Of a DNA stretch of 64,000 bases, positions 46,320-60,100 are shown piece by piece. The notes under the pieces are model-generated. The model had not been told where the DNA came from. It saw only the letters and a program-made list of their open reading frames with translations, and did no database searches. This DNA comes from Tillus elongatus. Taxonomy: Eukaryota > Arthropoda > Insecta > Coleoptera > Cleridae. How positions within the stretch are numbered: the first letter of the stretch is position 1; each line of letters begins with the position of its first letter. Location of the stretch: positions 125,220,223 through 125,284,222 of the forward strand of contig OZ023269.1 of NCBI GenBank assembly GCA_964006375.1, given 5' to 3'. Made by a program: the position numbers and the translations under genes.

Positions 46320-47505
46320 GGTAAACAATTGACCAAAATTTAGGTCTGTAAGTTTAAAGACAAAAAGTTAGAGGTATTTAACGGAAAAAAAATTGGGGTT
46401 TTCCTCAAAACGTAAAAAGTCGCCATTTGAAACGTCAAAATTGGCAACATTTAGGCAAAGAACCTGAAAGAAATACGGCTTGTGTAAAGAGTGTTCTGCA
46501 AACCCTTAAGTTTCAGCTTCAATCATCATTGCCCTTCATTTTACTAAAATATTTCCAGAAAATTCATTTCAAATGGACCCTTTCTTTGATGCTTTGGCAG
46601 TAGAAAAAAATCGTTACTGAGGGGACCGCGGCTTTTGAATTCTAAAAAGATGTCTTCAAATGAGCGCAAACTAGGTTCCTTAGAATCCATGACCGGGTTT
46701 ACTTTCTGTTTACATATATACAGGGTGACGCATTTCTAAGGCAAAGCTCAATATAATTGTTATTATGCAAGATACGAGGAAAAATTGTATACATTACCTA
46801 TAGGGTGTCTTGAGCTGCATCTTATAAAATTATTTTGACAGTCACAGGGTGGCCCATAAGTCGTTGGTAATACCTAAAAAATTTTTGAACATTCCTTATT
46901 GCATTTTTGCATTTTTCATCGAAATATGGTGCATGTTTATAAAAAAACCGAGACGCAGTAAGTGCGTTTTGGTAGCGAATTTTGATCAAACGCTTCAAAA
47001 TTCAAGAACGCAATTTGCTATTAACCTAACGTTCGTCAGCTAGGAAACGAGTTTTCTCGGAAACGTTTTAAGTTTATTTGCGGAAAATGTTTGTACATTT
47101 TCAAACAAGTTATTTTGATAAAATATGGTACATCGTTCCTACTATATAGGTTATAACGGTGAGCAAATTGATGCCTGCTTGCATTAAAGAGACATATTTG
47201 CTATTAAAAACATGTTTCTGAAAATTCACTTCCATAATGCACTTGCTGCGTCCAGACTTTTATTTTATCAGTTACGTGTTACAAATAGATGAGTTGATAA
47301 GGTGAACTTCTATCAAAATGTTAACGTATACGTTTTTATAATTACTAGTTAATTGCACACACAAGCTGGATATTAGGAAACGGGTCATATAAGTTATTTC
47401 TTGTCCTTGTCCCATTGTTAAAAAGGAAACGTCTCTGAATTTCTATAAATATTGGCGGCTGTTTTTAGGAACAAAATCATGTCGTAAAACTTCCGTCTAG
47501 CAACA
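46318..47505 (+). repeat. 1.1-kb repeat block with MITE (direct copy)
   Basis: Interior of the TA-linked family (GGGTAAACAATTGACC, AATTGGGGTTTTCCTC, TTGGCAACATTTAGGC), reversed unit A (46610-46720), TACAGGGTGACG and GGTGGCCCATAAGTCG. Then the MITE at 46941-47262 with both inverted repeats, and an arm to about 47505. Inverted match to 40430-41565. Confidence 0.85.
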
Positions 47506-47904
47506 ACATATGATGTCATAGTTATGTAACAAAATCTCTATGGATTGGAATATTGGAAACAATCGAACTTATTTTGTATTCGTAATTTTACAAACGCTTA
47601 ATCGAGTATAGAATTTTCAATTGACATTATTTTTATTGCAATTTTCTGCCAGATTTAATATTTCTGTATGTATTTCAGTTATGTTGCTGGAAACTGAATT
47701 AAAGCATCCGTGTTTTAGTGGTTAAAGGTGATTCATTAAAATGGTAACCGAATTTCCAATCGATTGTACATTTTCTTTAGGAAATTATTCCCCAACAATG
47801 CTCTTCAACTTGCAACGTACATATAATCTACCAAGACTACAAAGAATAGGTAAATGTGCTGCTATTAAATTTTTTGAAGGAAGTAAATATTGTACTATAA
47901 ATAA
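47506..47904. other. No recognised feature
   Basis: The 64-codon frame at 47741-47935 (MVTEFPIDCTF..) runs into element X and lacks any signature. Confidence 0.45.
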
Positions 47905-51674
<3,770 letters not shown>

Positions 51675-51985
51675 GGATTGAACAGAAACGACTTGAGAAT
51701 AATCACATGACTTTTTACAGCACATTCCCCAGGGTTGAGTGAAACCTCAGGAAAAACTTGCACAAGTGATTAAATGCTGAAGCTACAATGAAATGATAGG
51801 CGCTGCTGGAAAGAGTAACTCATGTTTGAACGACAAGGCGACATCGCCTATAGACTATAATGATGAGGGTCATATCTGTGAAGATTTTTTTAATCTGTCG
51901 TTCTGTCTATAGTTGCAGTAGAGCTTTTGATAGATAAAAGGTTAGTTAGAAATATTATTTCTCAACGTCATAACGTCGGGGTTTG
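51675..51985. other. No recognised feature
   Basis: No gene or repeat recognised. Confidence 0.5.
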
Positions 51986-51987
51986 AC

Positions 51988-52108
51988 ATGATTAAGGGGC
52001 TAATCAAGAGGCTTTCACTACCAGACAATTGTTTTATTCTCAACTCAAAGGGTTGAGAATAAAACAATTGTCTGGTAATGAAAGCCTTTTAATTATCCCC
52101 TTAATCAT
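51988..52108. repeat. Hairpin with arms of about 57 bp
   Basis: ATGATTAAGGGGCTAATCAA through CCAGACAATTGTTTTATTC (51988-52044) is inverted at 52052-52108 with a few mismatches and a 7-base loop. It lies exactly at the 5' junction of the LINE RT fragment. Confidence 0.88.
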
Positions 52109-53697
52109 ATTTCCCAGATTTGAGGTCGCAAAGATAATAGGGGGACTGAAGACTGAAAAGGCCGCAGGTGCGGATAAGATAACAGCTGAGATCCTTAGGG
52201 AATGCGTTAATTTTTTGGCGGCTCCTATCGCACACCTGATAAATACTTCTTTTGAAGCTGGTATTTTTCCTGACACTCTGAAGGTTGCCATAATAGGACC
52301 ATTATATAAGGGTGAGGATAAAACAGAGCCCTGCAACTATCGACCGATATCATTGTTGTCGGCACTCAGCAAAGTATTTGAGAGACTCCTGAGAGTGAGT
52401 ATAGACCAATATCTACTTAAATATAAGTTGATCTCACCTCAACAGTTTGGGTTTAGAGAAGCTGTGTCAACTCAGGACGCTATCCTGGACGTGACTTCGA
52501 AAATGTACGAGGCGCTGGATTCTAAGCAGTCATCGCTTTGTATATTTCTTGTTTTGTCTAAAGCATTCGATACCATCGATCATGCTGGACTTTTGCAGCG
52601 TTTGGAGGAGATTGGATTTAGGGGTATAACACTGAAGCTTATGAGCAGTTATATTTCAAACATAAAACAATTTATGTCGATAGGGGGTGTATACAGTTCT
52701 TATAAAAGCATTAATTGTGGTGTTCCTCAGGGCACAGTACTTGTACCCGTCTTATTTAATATATATTAATGACCTGTTCTTTGTAAAAACAAAGGCAAAA
52801 ATCACGAGCTTTGCTGACGACACTGTGCTGTTCTATACTGCTCAGTCCTGGGGAGAATTAGAAAATATTGTGAGGGAAGATTTTCCTAGAATAGTAAAAC
52901 ACTTACAGTTTAAATCTCAGTCAATCAGTATGAATAAAACATGCTATCTACCGTTCTCAAGTTACAGTAATAATCTTCCTCCTTTTAGCGGGCTCAGTAT
53001 TCAGTGTGATGGTTTTGCTTGCAATCTAAAAGCTGCAAATAGTGTTAGATATCTGGGTGTAGTGCTGGACAGACACTTGAGGTGGGATGTGCATGTGTCA
53101 TGCCTTGTTAAAAAAATCCGAGGACTTGTTTCAATGTTTAAATTTTTGAAAAATATTTTGAAGATAACGTATTTGAAAAAAGTATATAATGCATTACTTC
53201 AAAGTCATCTTACATACGGAATTGTGGCGTGGGGCGGGGTGACAAATAATTAGTTGAGGAAACTGGAGGTAGTTCAAAAATGGATAATCAAGATAATGTT
53301 GGGCAGAGCATATGTGTTTCCAACCGATAGTTTATACAAAGAGTCACAACTTATGGATGTTAGACAACTATACTGCCTTCAACTCCTCGTGCACCAGAAG
53401 AGAGTTATTAGTTGCTGCAATCACTGCCAACATCGGTACAATACTAGAAAAAGAGGAAATTCCGTAGAAATTCCAAGGTTTGTTAAAACCGTAGGACAAA
53501 AATCTCACTTGTATTTGGGTCCGAGGATATTCAACTTGCTTGCGGGCGATATAAGGTCTGCTAACTCCATTGCATTGTTCAGGAAACAAGTGAAGAAATG
53601 GATACTGAATAAGGGCCGACCCCGTATTCATCAAATGATTGATCTGAAGAATCCTATAGTTCCTGATTCGGTTGCTGGATTGGAATGTGTTACTTAG
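52109..53697 (+). pseudogene. LINE RT, nearly complete C-terminal two-thirds (third CR1/Jockey-group family)
   Basis: Frame 1 (to 52769): FEVAKIIGGLKTEKAAGADKI, CNYRPISLLSALSKVFERLL, QFGFREAVSTQDAIL, FLVLSKAFDTIDHAGLLQRL and CGVPQGTVLVPVLF. Frame 2 (52765-53253): LIYINDLF, SFADDTVLFYTA (catalytic FADD), RYLGVVLDRHLRWDVHV and ALLQSHLTYGIVAWGG. After one in-frame TAG at 53251-53253 the same frame continues to 53697: LEVVQKWIIKIML, RYNTRKRGNSVEIPR and LGPRIFNLLAGDIR. Only one frameshift (near 52760) and one stop, so relatively young. The LDLSKAF Asp is replaced (LVLSKAF), a loss at a catalytic site. Confidence 0.9.
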
Positions 53698-53908
53698 CTG
53701 AGGCTTTTTTTTTGCTGTGTATGACACGCCGTTTTGGATATTGTTTGATGGTTATTTTTATGGCTGAAATGGTTACCTATGTCGAGACGGAAGTAGTTGT
53801 TGCCTTAAGTTAGGGTACCAATGCTGTTGCTGGCTCTCAAAGCAGGGATGTTGACAAGCCGTTGTGCTTTTTGTCCTTGTTTGATGGTGTACTTCAGTAA
53901 ATGAAAAT

Positions 53909-54088
53909 GACGCCTTCGTGGCGCAGGTTGCTAGGTGCCAGCCTGCTAAGCGAGAGGTCCCGGGTTCGATTCCTGGGCGAGCCAACGAGAGGTTGACTTT
54001 GTCTGGAAAATTAGTAAAAATAGTGAATGATGGGAAATGAATGTGCTAATGGCCTGAGATGCCGCAGCCAATAATATTATTACAAAAA
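53909..54088 (+). mobile_element. tRNA-derived SINE (family 2)
   Basis: Head of about 75 bp resembling a tRNA: B box GGTTCGATTCC (53963-53973) inside a stem (CCGGG/CCTGG), and a CTGCTAA anticodon-loop-like stretch as in Ser-GCT tRNAs. The acceptor stem does not pair, so it is not a working tRNA. The body ends in ATTATTACAAAAAA. A near-perfect 13-bp target-site duplication flanks it (AGTAAATGAAAAT at 53896-53908, AGTAAACGAAAAT at 54089-54101). The antisense frame reading ARPGIEPGTSRLAGW comes from the tRNA-like head. Confidence 0.85.
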
Positions 54089-54101
54089 AGTAAACGAAAA
54101 T

Positions 54102-54412
54102 TTGTTGTTGTTTAGTTATTTTGTTGTTCTAGTTGTTTATCATTTTAATTGTTATATTTGTATATCTGCAGCTAATATGTGCGTATTTTTAGTCGCTTTT
54201 ACGTTTGCTATGTTGCCATATATACATGTGTAGAAATCGATTATTATGTCAGGCAGTTGTGTAATTTACGTATTTCTCACACTCACGTACAAGTGTAAGA
54301 CTTATGTGGGGTTTCCTAGGTTTATTCAAATTTTCATTTTTGTTTATTTTTAGTCTATAGTTGTAAATGTTTATACCATTTGTATGTAATTGAATTGCAT
54401 TGAATAAATCTA
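54102..54412. other. No recognised feature
   Basis: Ends with GAATAAATCTAT just before an (ATT)n tract, a possible 3' tail of an unidentified element. Confidence 0.45.

Positions 54413-54478
<66 letters not shown>
54413..54478. repeat. (ATT)n microsatellite
   Basis: About 22 units of ATT. Confidence 0.95.
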
Positions 54479-54480
<2 letters not shown>

Positions 54481-55254
54481 TTGTAAAGTACAAATCGCGA
54501 TAATAAACGAAAGTGATTTGCTGGCCACACACAATATCCTTTCAAGCTTCTTTTTAATTTACAAATCAATAAAGCAGGGTTATAAATCTATTAAAAATGC
54601 TAATAACAACAAGCTTAATCCGAAGGTTTCACGTGGAATGTTAAGTATCCTTTTCGAAAACATTAACCCGTAAAGTTTTTGTTTTCCGTGAGTGTGATAA
54701 TGTTCTGGAGCTTGATATTCAAGAAATAACCCGAGGCTCGTATAATTTTGCGTGAATGATGAATAAATTGCTGGTTCAACAGTCCAAAAGAAGCGCCCAA
54801 TGCTTTTGACTGTTCCGCATTGCCTTATTATCAATTTTGCGACTTTAATTTACTGGTTGAAATGTCTCTTTGCTTCTACAGGAAATAAAAAATAATTTTT
54901 GCAGATTAAGTATATGACTCTCGCACCTTCTGACAGTAGAATGTTGTACTTTTCTTTTTTGTTTTGTGTAATATCTTTATAATTTGAGATGGCAAGATTA
55001 AGAGTACAGAGATGTCCTGTACTTTCTTTTTGAAGTCAAATAATAAGAATCTTTTTATTGCTTATGTTAAGACATTCCAAATTTTACACAAACCGTATCT
55101 TTTTTTTTTGATGAAAGGACTAACTACATATTAACGGTAAAAGAAATCTTAAATTGGAAATAAACTTAAACATCATTTCATAGGACAAATAATTTTTAAT
55201 ATGGCGTAGAAAATAGAAACTCAAAATATTTTATTTTACACCCTTCATTTAGTT
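54479..55254. other. No recognised feature
   Basis: AT-rich; no supported gene. Confidence 0.5.
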
Positions 55255-55360
55255 CTTAAAAAAATGACTAATGAGGAGATCCTGACTTTTAAATTTTGAA
55301 AAATTCCTTCAAATGAGCGAGATCTAGGCCCCCTAGACCCCATATCCAGGGTCAGTTTCA

Positions 55361-55363
<3 letters not shown>
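55255..55363 (-). repeat. Unit A of the TA-linked repeat family
   Basis: Reverse unit A (ACTAATGAGGAGATCC, TTCAAATGAGCGAG, CAGGGTCAGTTTCAATT) running into (TA)n. Confidence 0.8.

Positions 55364-55446
<83 letters not shown>
55364..55446. repeat. (TA)n microsatellite between units A and B
   Basis: About 83 bp TA; then GCGTGTGTGTATCACACCG. A clear example of the A-(TA)n-B order. Confidence 0.95.
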
Positions 55447-55449
<3 letters not shown>

Positions 55450-56321
55450 TGTGTGTGTATCACACCGATAACTCAAAAAATAATATGCCGATTTGATAAA
55501 ATTTGCGAGTACCTTCCTTTTGTAAGTGGCTTGGATAAGTTCGTTACCAGGAAAATTTGCCCAGGTTTTCCCGGAAAATTATGTTTCCTTTCGGGAAAAA
55601 TTTACATCTCCGGAAATAACAAAGTAAGGGCAACCAGATTTGGCACACGTGTTTGTATTATAAAGGGTGAACCATTTGCCAAAATTTAGGTCTGTCAATT
55701 TAAAGACAAAAAAGTTATAGGCATTTAAAGAAAACAATTGGGGGTTTCCTCAAAACGTCAGAGTCGAGATTTGAAACGTCACAATTGGCAACATTTAGGC
55801 AAAGAACCTTAAAGAAATACGGATTATGTAAAGAGTGTTCTACAAACCCTTAAGATTCAGCTTCAGCCATCATTGCCCTTCAGTTTACTAAAATATTTCC
55901 AGAAAATTCACAAATAGACCCTTTATCTGATGTTTGGCAATAGTTTTAGTTATGTTCTGGTTTAACGGTCAATAATTTTTAGCTAATTTTCGTAGAAAAA
56001 ATTCGTTAACGAGGAGACCTGGACTTTTGGATTCTAAAAAGATTTCTTCAAATGAACGCAAACTGGGCCCCCTAGAATCCATATCCTCGTTTACTTTTTG
56101 TTTACATATATATTTTTTCGTTGCCCTTACTTTGTTATTCCGGAGACATAAAGTTTTTCGAAAGAAAACACAACATTTTTTGAGAAAACCTGGGCAATTT
56201 TTCTGGATAAGGAACTTATCCAAGCCACTTGCAAAAGGAAGGTATGTACCAAATTTGATCAAAATCGGCCCATTATTTTTTGAGTTATCGGTGTGATACA
56301 CACACACACAATTATATATAT
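55447..56321. repeat. Units B, interior, A and B of the TA-linked family
   Basis: 55458-55680: unit B forward. 55680-55990: interior (TTGGCAACATTTAGGC, CATCATTGCCCTTCAG). 56005-56110: unit A reversed. 56110-56300: unit B reversed, ending in TCGGTGTGATACACACACAC and a short TA remnant where the gypsy element inserted. Confidence 0.8.
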
Positions 56322-56732
56322 TGTTACAAAGCACTTCAATAGACGTAGGTGCGGTGTTGCCACATCTCCAGAATTTCCCCAACATCTGGGAATTTTTGCA
56401 CAATCTGGCAACACCGCCTCCCCACCCCCCTGGGGGTGCCTGGGGTGACCCCCCTCAGGCGAAGTCTCAACCCTCTAGGACCAGAAATAACGAAGTTACC
56501 AACTTGTACCCCGTCGGAACGGATAACTGAGGTCTGCACATTCCGAACACCCTGTATATACACCCTGTATACGTAGACAACCCTTACACCCTGTATACGC
56601 AGAGAGATCTTATAGTTCGAGAAACACCTCTTGTGTGACATAGGAGTGGTGACCACATTTGGATCATCCTGTATATACATCCCCCTGTATACACACGGGA
56701 CCGATCTGTATTCACAGAACCTTCTAGTAAAA

Positions 56733-56755
56733 GAAGGTCCTGGAACGTTCTGGAA
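56733..56755 (+). promoter_or_regulatory. Heat-shock-element-like array in U3 (5' LTR)
   Basis: GAAGGTCCTGGAACGTTC continues to TGGAA. In 5-bp register: GAA, TCC (one mismatch), GAA, TTC, GAA. The core GAANNTTCNNGAA at 56743-56755 is a perfect three-unit HSF binding site, 37 bp upstream of the TATA box. Repeated at 62603-62625 in the 3' LTR. HSF binding is inferred. Confidence 0.6.
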
Positions 56756-56791
56756 TGGAATGCTCTAGAAAGGAGGGGAAGGTACGGCGAG

Positions 56792-56800
56792 TATATAAAA
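56792..56800 (+). promoter_or_regulatory. TATA box of the 5' LTR
   Basis: TATATAAAA, about 30-40 bp upstream of a GTTAGTTGAGTTCAGT stretch where transcription probably starts. Confidence 0.75.
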
Positions 56801-57005
56801 GCGGAAGCAAGCCAGCCCGAGTTAGTTGAGTTCAGTAAGAGAATGTGGTAGTGACTTGAAGAAGCAGTGTAAAGTGTTAAGAGAGTAGTGACTGTAGTAC
56901 CAGATTAGTGACTTTTGTTGAGAGTAGTAATTGTAAGGCCAGTAAATGAAGTGTTTTGTGAGAGAGACATTCTAGAAATTTTATTGTATCCATATTTAGA
57001 GTGTA

Positions 57006-57011
57006 AATAAA
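57006..57011 (+). terminator. Polyadenylation signal in LTR
   Basis: AATAAA about 55 bp before the LTR end. The 3' LTR copy at 62876-62881 would be the one used. Confidence 0.7.
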
Positions 57012-57070
57012 GTTGTTTTGTTAAAATTAAAAGTCTCACTTATCCAGAACCCGGAGAAAACGTAACAATT

Positions 57071-57084
57071 TGGTGTCAGAAGTG
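57071..57084 (+). other. Primer binding site, tRNA-Leu type
   Basis: TGGTGTCAGAAGTG starts three bases after the LTR. It is complementary to the 3' end (with CCA) of an insect tRNA-Leu. The match then breaks by a 2-base insertion (GTGTGGGAT instead of GTGGGAT). Confidence 0.75.
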
Positions 57085-57127
57085 TGGGATAAGTGAGTGA
57101 AGAAGTGAACAAGCAAGCTAGCTGTAA

Positions 57128-60100
57128 ATGGTAAACACCAGATCGACTGACTACGACAAGATGGCTGAAATCAAAGAGTTGATGGACTTACTGAAAAAGC
57201 AACGTGAAGAAGACGAACAACGACGACAAGAAGAAGAAAGAAGACGGCGCGAAGAAGACGAACGACGGCGGCAAGAAGATAAAGAAGACCTCAAGAGGCA
57301 ACGCGAAGAAGGCGAACAACGACGACAAGAAGAAGAAAGAAGACGGCGCGAAGAAGTCGAGAGAAGACGACAAGAGGAGGAACAGAGGCGACAAGAAGAT
57401 AAAGAAGAGCTCCGAAGTATGTTCCACAATATAAGAGTTGATGTAAAAGAAGAAATTGAACAGATCAACGAACAAATAGAAAATGTGGACAAGAAAGTAG
57501 AAAATGTGGACAAGAAAGTAGAAAATGTGGACAAGAAAGTAGAAAATGTAACAGAGGATTTGAATAAACGATGGGAAGAAGTGGAAGGGTTGAAAGAACA
57601 AATGAAGATGATGATGAAAGGCACAGAAGTCAGACATAGAGAACTGACAGAGCAGGTGATGGGCCAGACTGACAGAACTCAACCAAGAGGAGTTACTGGA
57701 ATGTCCCCAGTTCAAAATCGTCGGGAAGAAGATATGCCAATCGTGCAGCAGCCTCATGGAACTTTGAAGCCGCCGACTTTTGACGGAGAAACATCGTGGC
57801 CCATGTACAGGAGGCAGTTTGAGGCGGCAGCTCTCAGCAATGGGTGGAGCGAACAACAGGCAGCAACTGCTCTAATTCTCTCGCTTCGAGGTAAAGCCCT
57901 AGAAATCCTCCAGAACATCCCGGAGTCGAAACAGCAAAACTACTTAACAGTGATACAGGCCCTAGATTTGAGATATGGTAACAAGTACATGAGCCAGGTC
58001 TACCAGACACAACTAAAGTCAAGGGTCCAGAAGCCAAATGAGACGCTGCAAGAATTTAGTGCCGAAGTGGAGAAACTTGTGCGACTGGCATATCCCCAAG
58101 CCCCAGAAGAATTTGTCAACCAGATAACCGTCCAGACCTTCATCGATGGGGTACTTGACAACGAGATGCAACAAGCTTTAAGGCTCGGAAGATTCAAAAC
58201 ACTTACAGACTGCGTCATCTATGGCTTGCAATTTGAAGCAGCGAAGAATGCATCTCAACCTCGCCGCAACAGGCTGCGCGAAGTGAAGGAGATAGAGGAC
58301 CATGCAGACACGACAGAGGAACTAAGGCGAGAAATCAAGTTGATGAAGGAAGCCATAAGCAAGCTCACTGCAACGGTTGGAGCACGTAGGACGAAAGCAG
58401 ATTGGTCAGACATAGAATGTTACAAGTGTGGTAGGAAAGGACACATAAGTAGGCAGTGCTCACAAACCCAACAGGTGGCATGCAGAAGACAAGAATACAC
58501 CAACAGGGAGCGCCATCAGGGAAAACGACCTGACGCCAGTGTAGGTGGGCGACACGTGGCATGCGAGACCCAATGCCCCAAAGTCAGGGTCTCCACTATC
58601 CGACGCTGCCGCGAGAGCCTCGTCATACCTGGCAGCATAGACGGAAGACAATGCAGTTTTACCATCGATACTGGCGCCACTACATCCGTTGTACGTCCAG
58701 ACATGTTGCCAAACAGGTCGGCACTCACGACCAACAAACAGCCTGTGTTGGAGACGGCAAAAGGAGATAGGATACCCGTGCATGGAGAGGCCACTGTTTA
58801 CATTAGGCTGGGCAGTACTGAGCTACAGGTAAGGGCTGTTGTCGCAGAAATCGTCGACGAATTTATTCTGGGCCTGGATTTAATGGAAGAGTTCGATGTC
58901 CTTTCAGTAGACTTCCAGAATAAGATCTTGAAAATCGGTAACGAAGAGTTGTATTTATCTCCACCAACAGGCGAAGCTAATCCCAGGGTGAGACTTATTG
59001 TCGACGAAGATACACGGATTCCTGGTAACAGTGAGAAGATTGTCAGAGCCAGGCTAGAGAAGAAACTTGATGGTATGACTGCTCTCATAGCGGAGCCCCT
59101 AAAAGATAGGCATGATGGTGCCCTCGTCGCACGATGCTTAGTAGACCCGAAGAGGACAATACCCATAAGAGTGGCTAACGTACAAACTAACAGGGTCACA
59201 TTGAAGAGAGGTGAAGTTATCGCCACTTGCGAACCCATTGACCGAGTGACGTTGTCCAAAAACGTGACACCCACTGCATTAGACAGAAGACTGCCAGTAG
59301 AAATGGTAGAGCGGTTCAAGAATTCTTGGGGCCAATTGAACGACATGGAGATGGAAATGGCCCTGAAGTTCGTATTGGAGGAGGCCGATATTTTCGCTCA
59401 AGATAAAATCACAGGTCGTACGAGTCTAGTGCAACACAGAATTAATACTGGCGACGCAAGACCAATTAGACAGCCGCCGAGAAGACTGCCTTTTGCCAAG
59501 CAATCAGAAATCAAGGCGATGGTTAACGAAATGCTGGAAGATGGTGTGATCGAGGAGTCTAATAGTCCTTGGTCGTCCCCAGTAGTTTTGGTCACCAAGA
59601 AAGATGGCACTATGAGATTTTGCGTGGACTATAGAAAGCTGAATGATGTCACCAAGAAGGACAGTTATCCCCTGCCCCGGATCGACGACACTTTGAACAC
59701 TTTGGCCGGATCAAAGTGGTTCTCTACATTAGACCTGAAAAGTGGCTACTGGCAAGTAGAACTCCATAAAGACGATAAGGAGAAGACTGCTTTTTCAACC
59801 GGGAATGGGTTGTACCAATTCAAGGTCATGCCATTCGGCTTATGTAATGCCCCTGCCACCTTCGAGCGACTAATGGAATTAGTGCTAAGAGGACTGACAT
59901 GGGAAACATGCCTGGTGTATCTCGATGATGTCATGGTGATTGGAAGGACTTTCGATGAACACCTGTCGAATCTGAAACAAGTTTTCTCCAGGCTGAGAGG
60001 TGCCAATCTGCAACTCAATCCCAAGAAATGCGTCCTCTTCCAGAAGAAAGTATGTTTCCTCGGACATGTCGTTTCTGAGAAAGGGATAGAAACCGATCCA

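Larger units (their letters stand above)
56322..57067 (+). repeat. 5' LTR
   Basis: 746 bp, TG..CA ends. U3 includes several CCCTGTATA repeats and a heat-shock-element-like array (56733-56755). TATA box at 56792-56800 and AATAAA at 57006-57011. The LTR provides promoter and polyadenylation for the element. Confidence 0.95.

Noticed and set aside
53773..53985. 70-codon antisense frame beginning MARPGIEPGTSR
   Set aside because: Comes from the antisense of a tRNA-like SINE head, a common false protein.
53909..53985. Functional tRNA gene (Ser-like)
   Set aside because: The T arm is good but the acceptor stem does not pair, and SINE body, tail and target duplications follow.
56336..56680. Open frames inside the LTRs (114 and 75 codons), same in both LTRs
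   Set aside because: They overlap promoter sequence and are duplicated only because LTRs are. No protein signature.
57151..57856. Ser/Phe-rich antisense frames opposite the gag coiled coil
   Set aside because: Mirror of Glu/Arg/Lys codons on the coding strand; no independent evidence.
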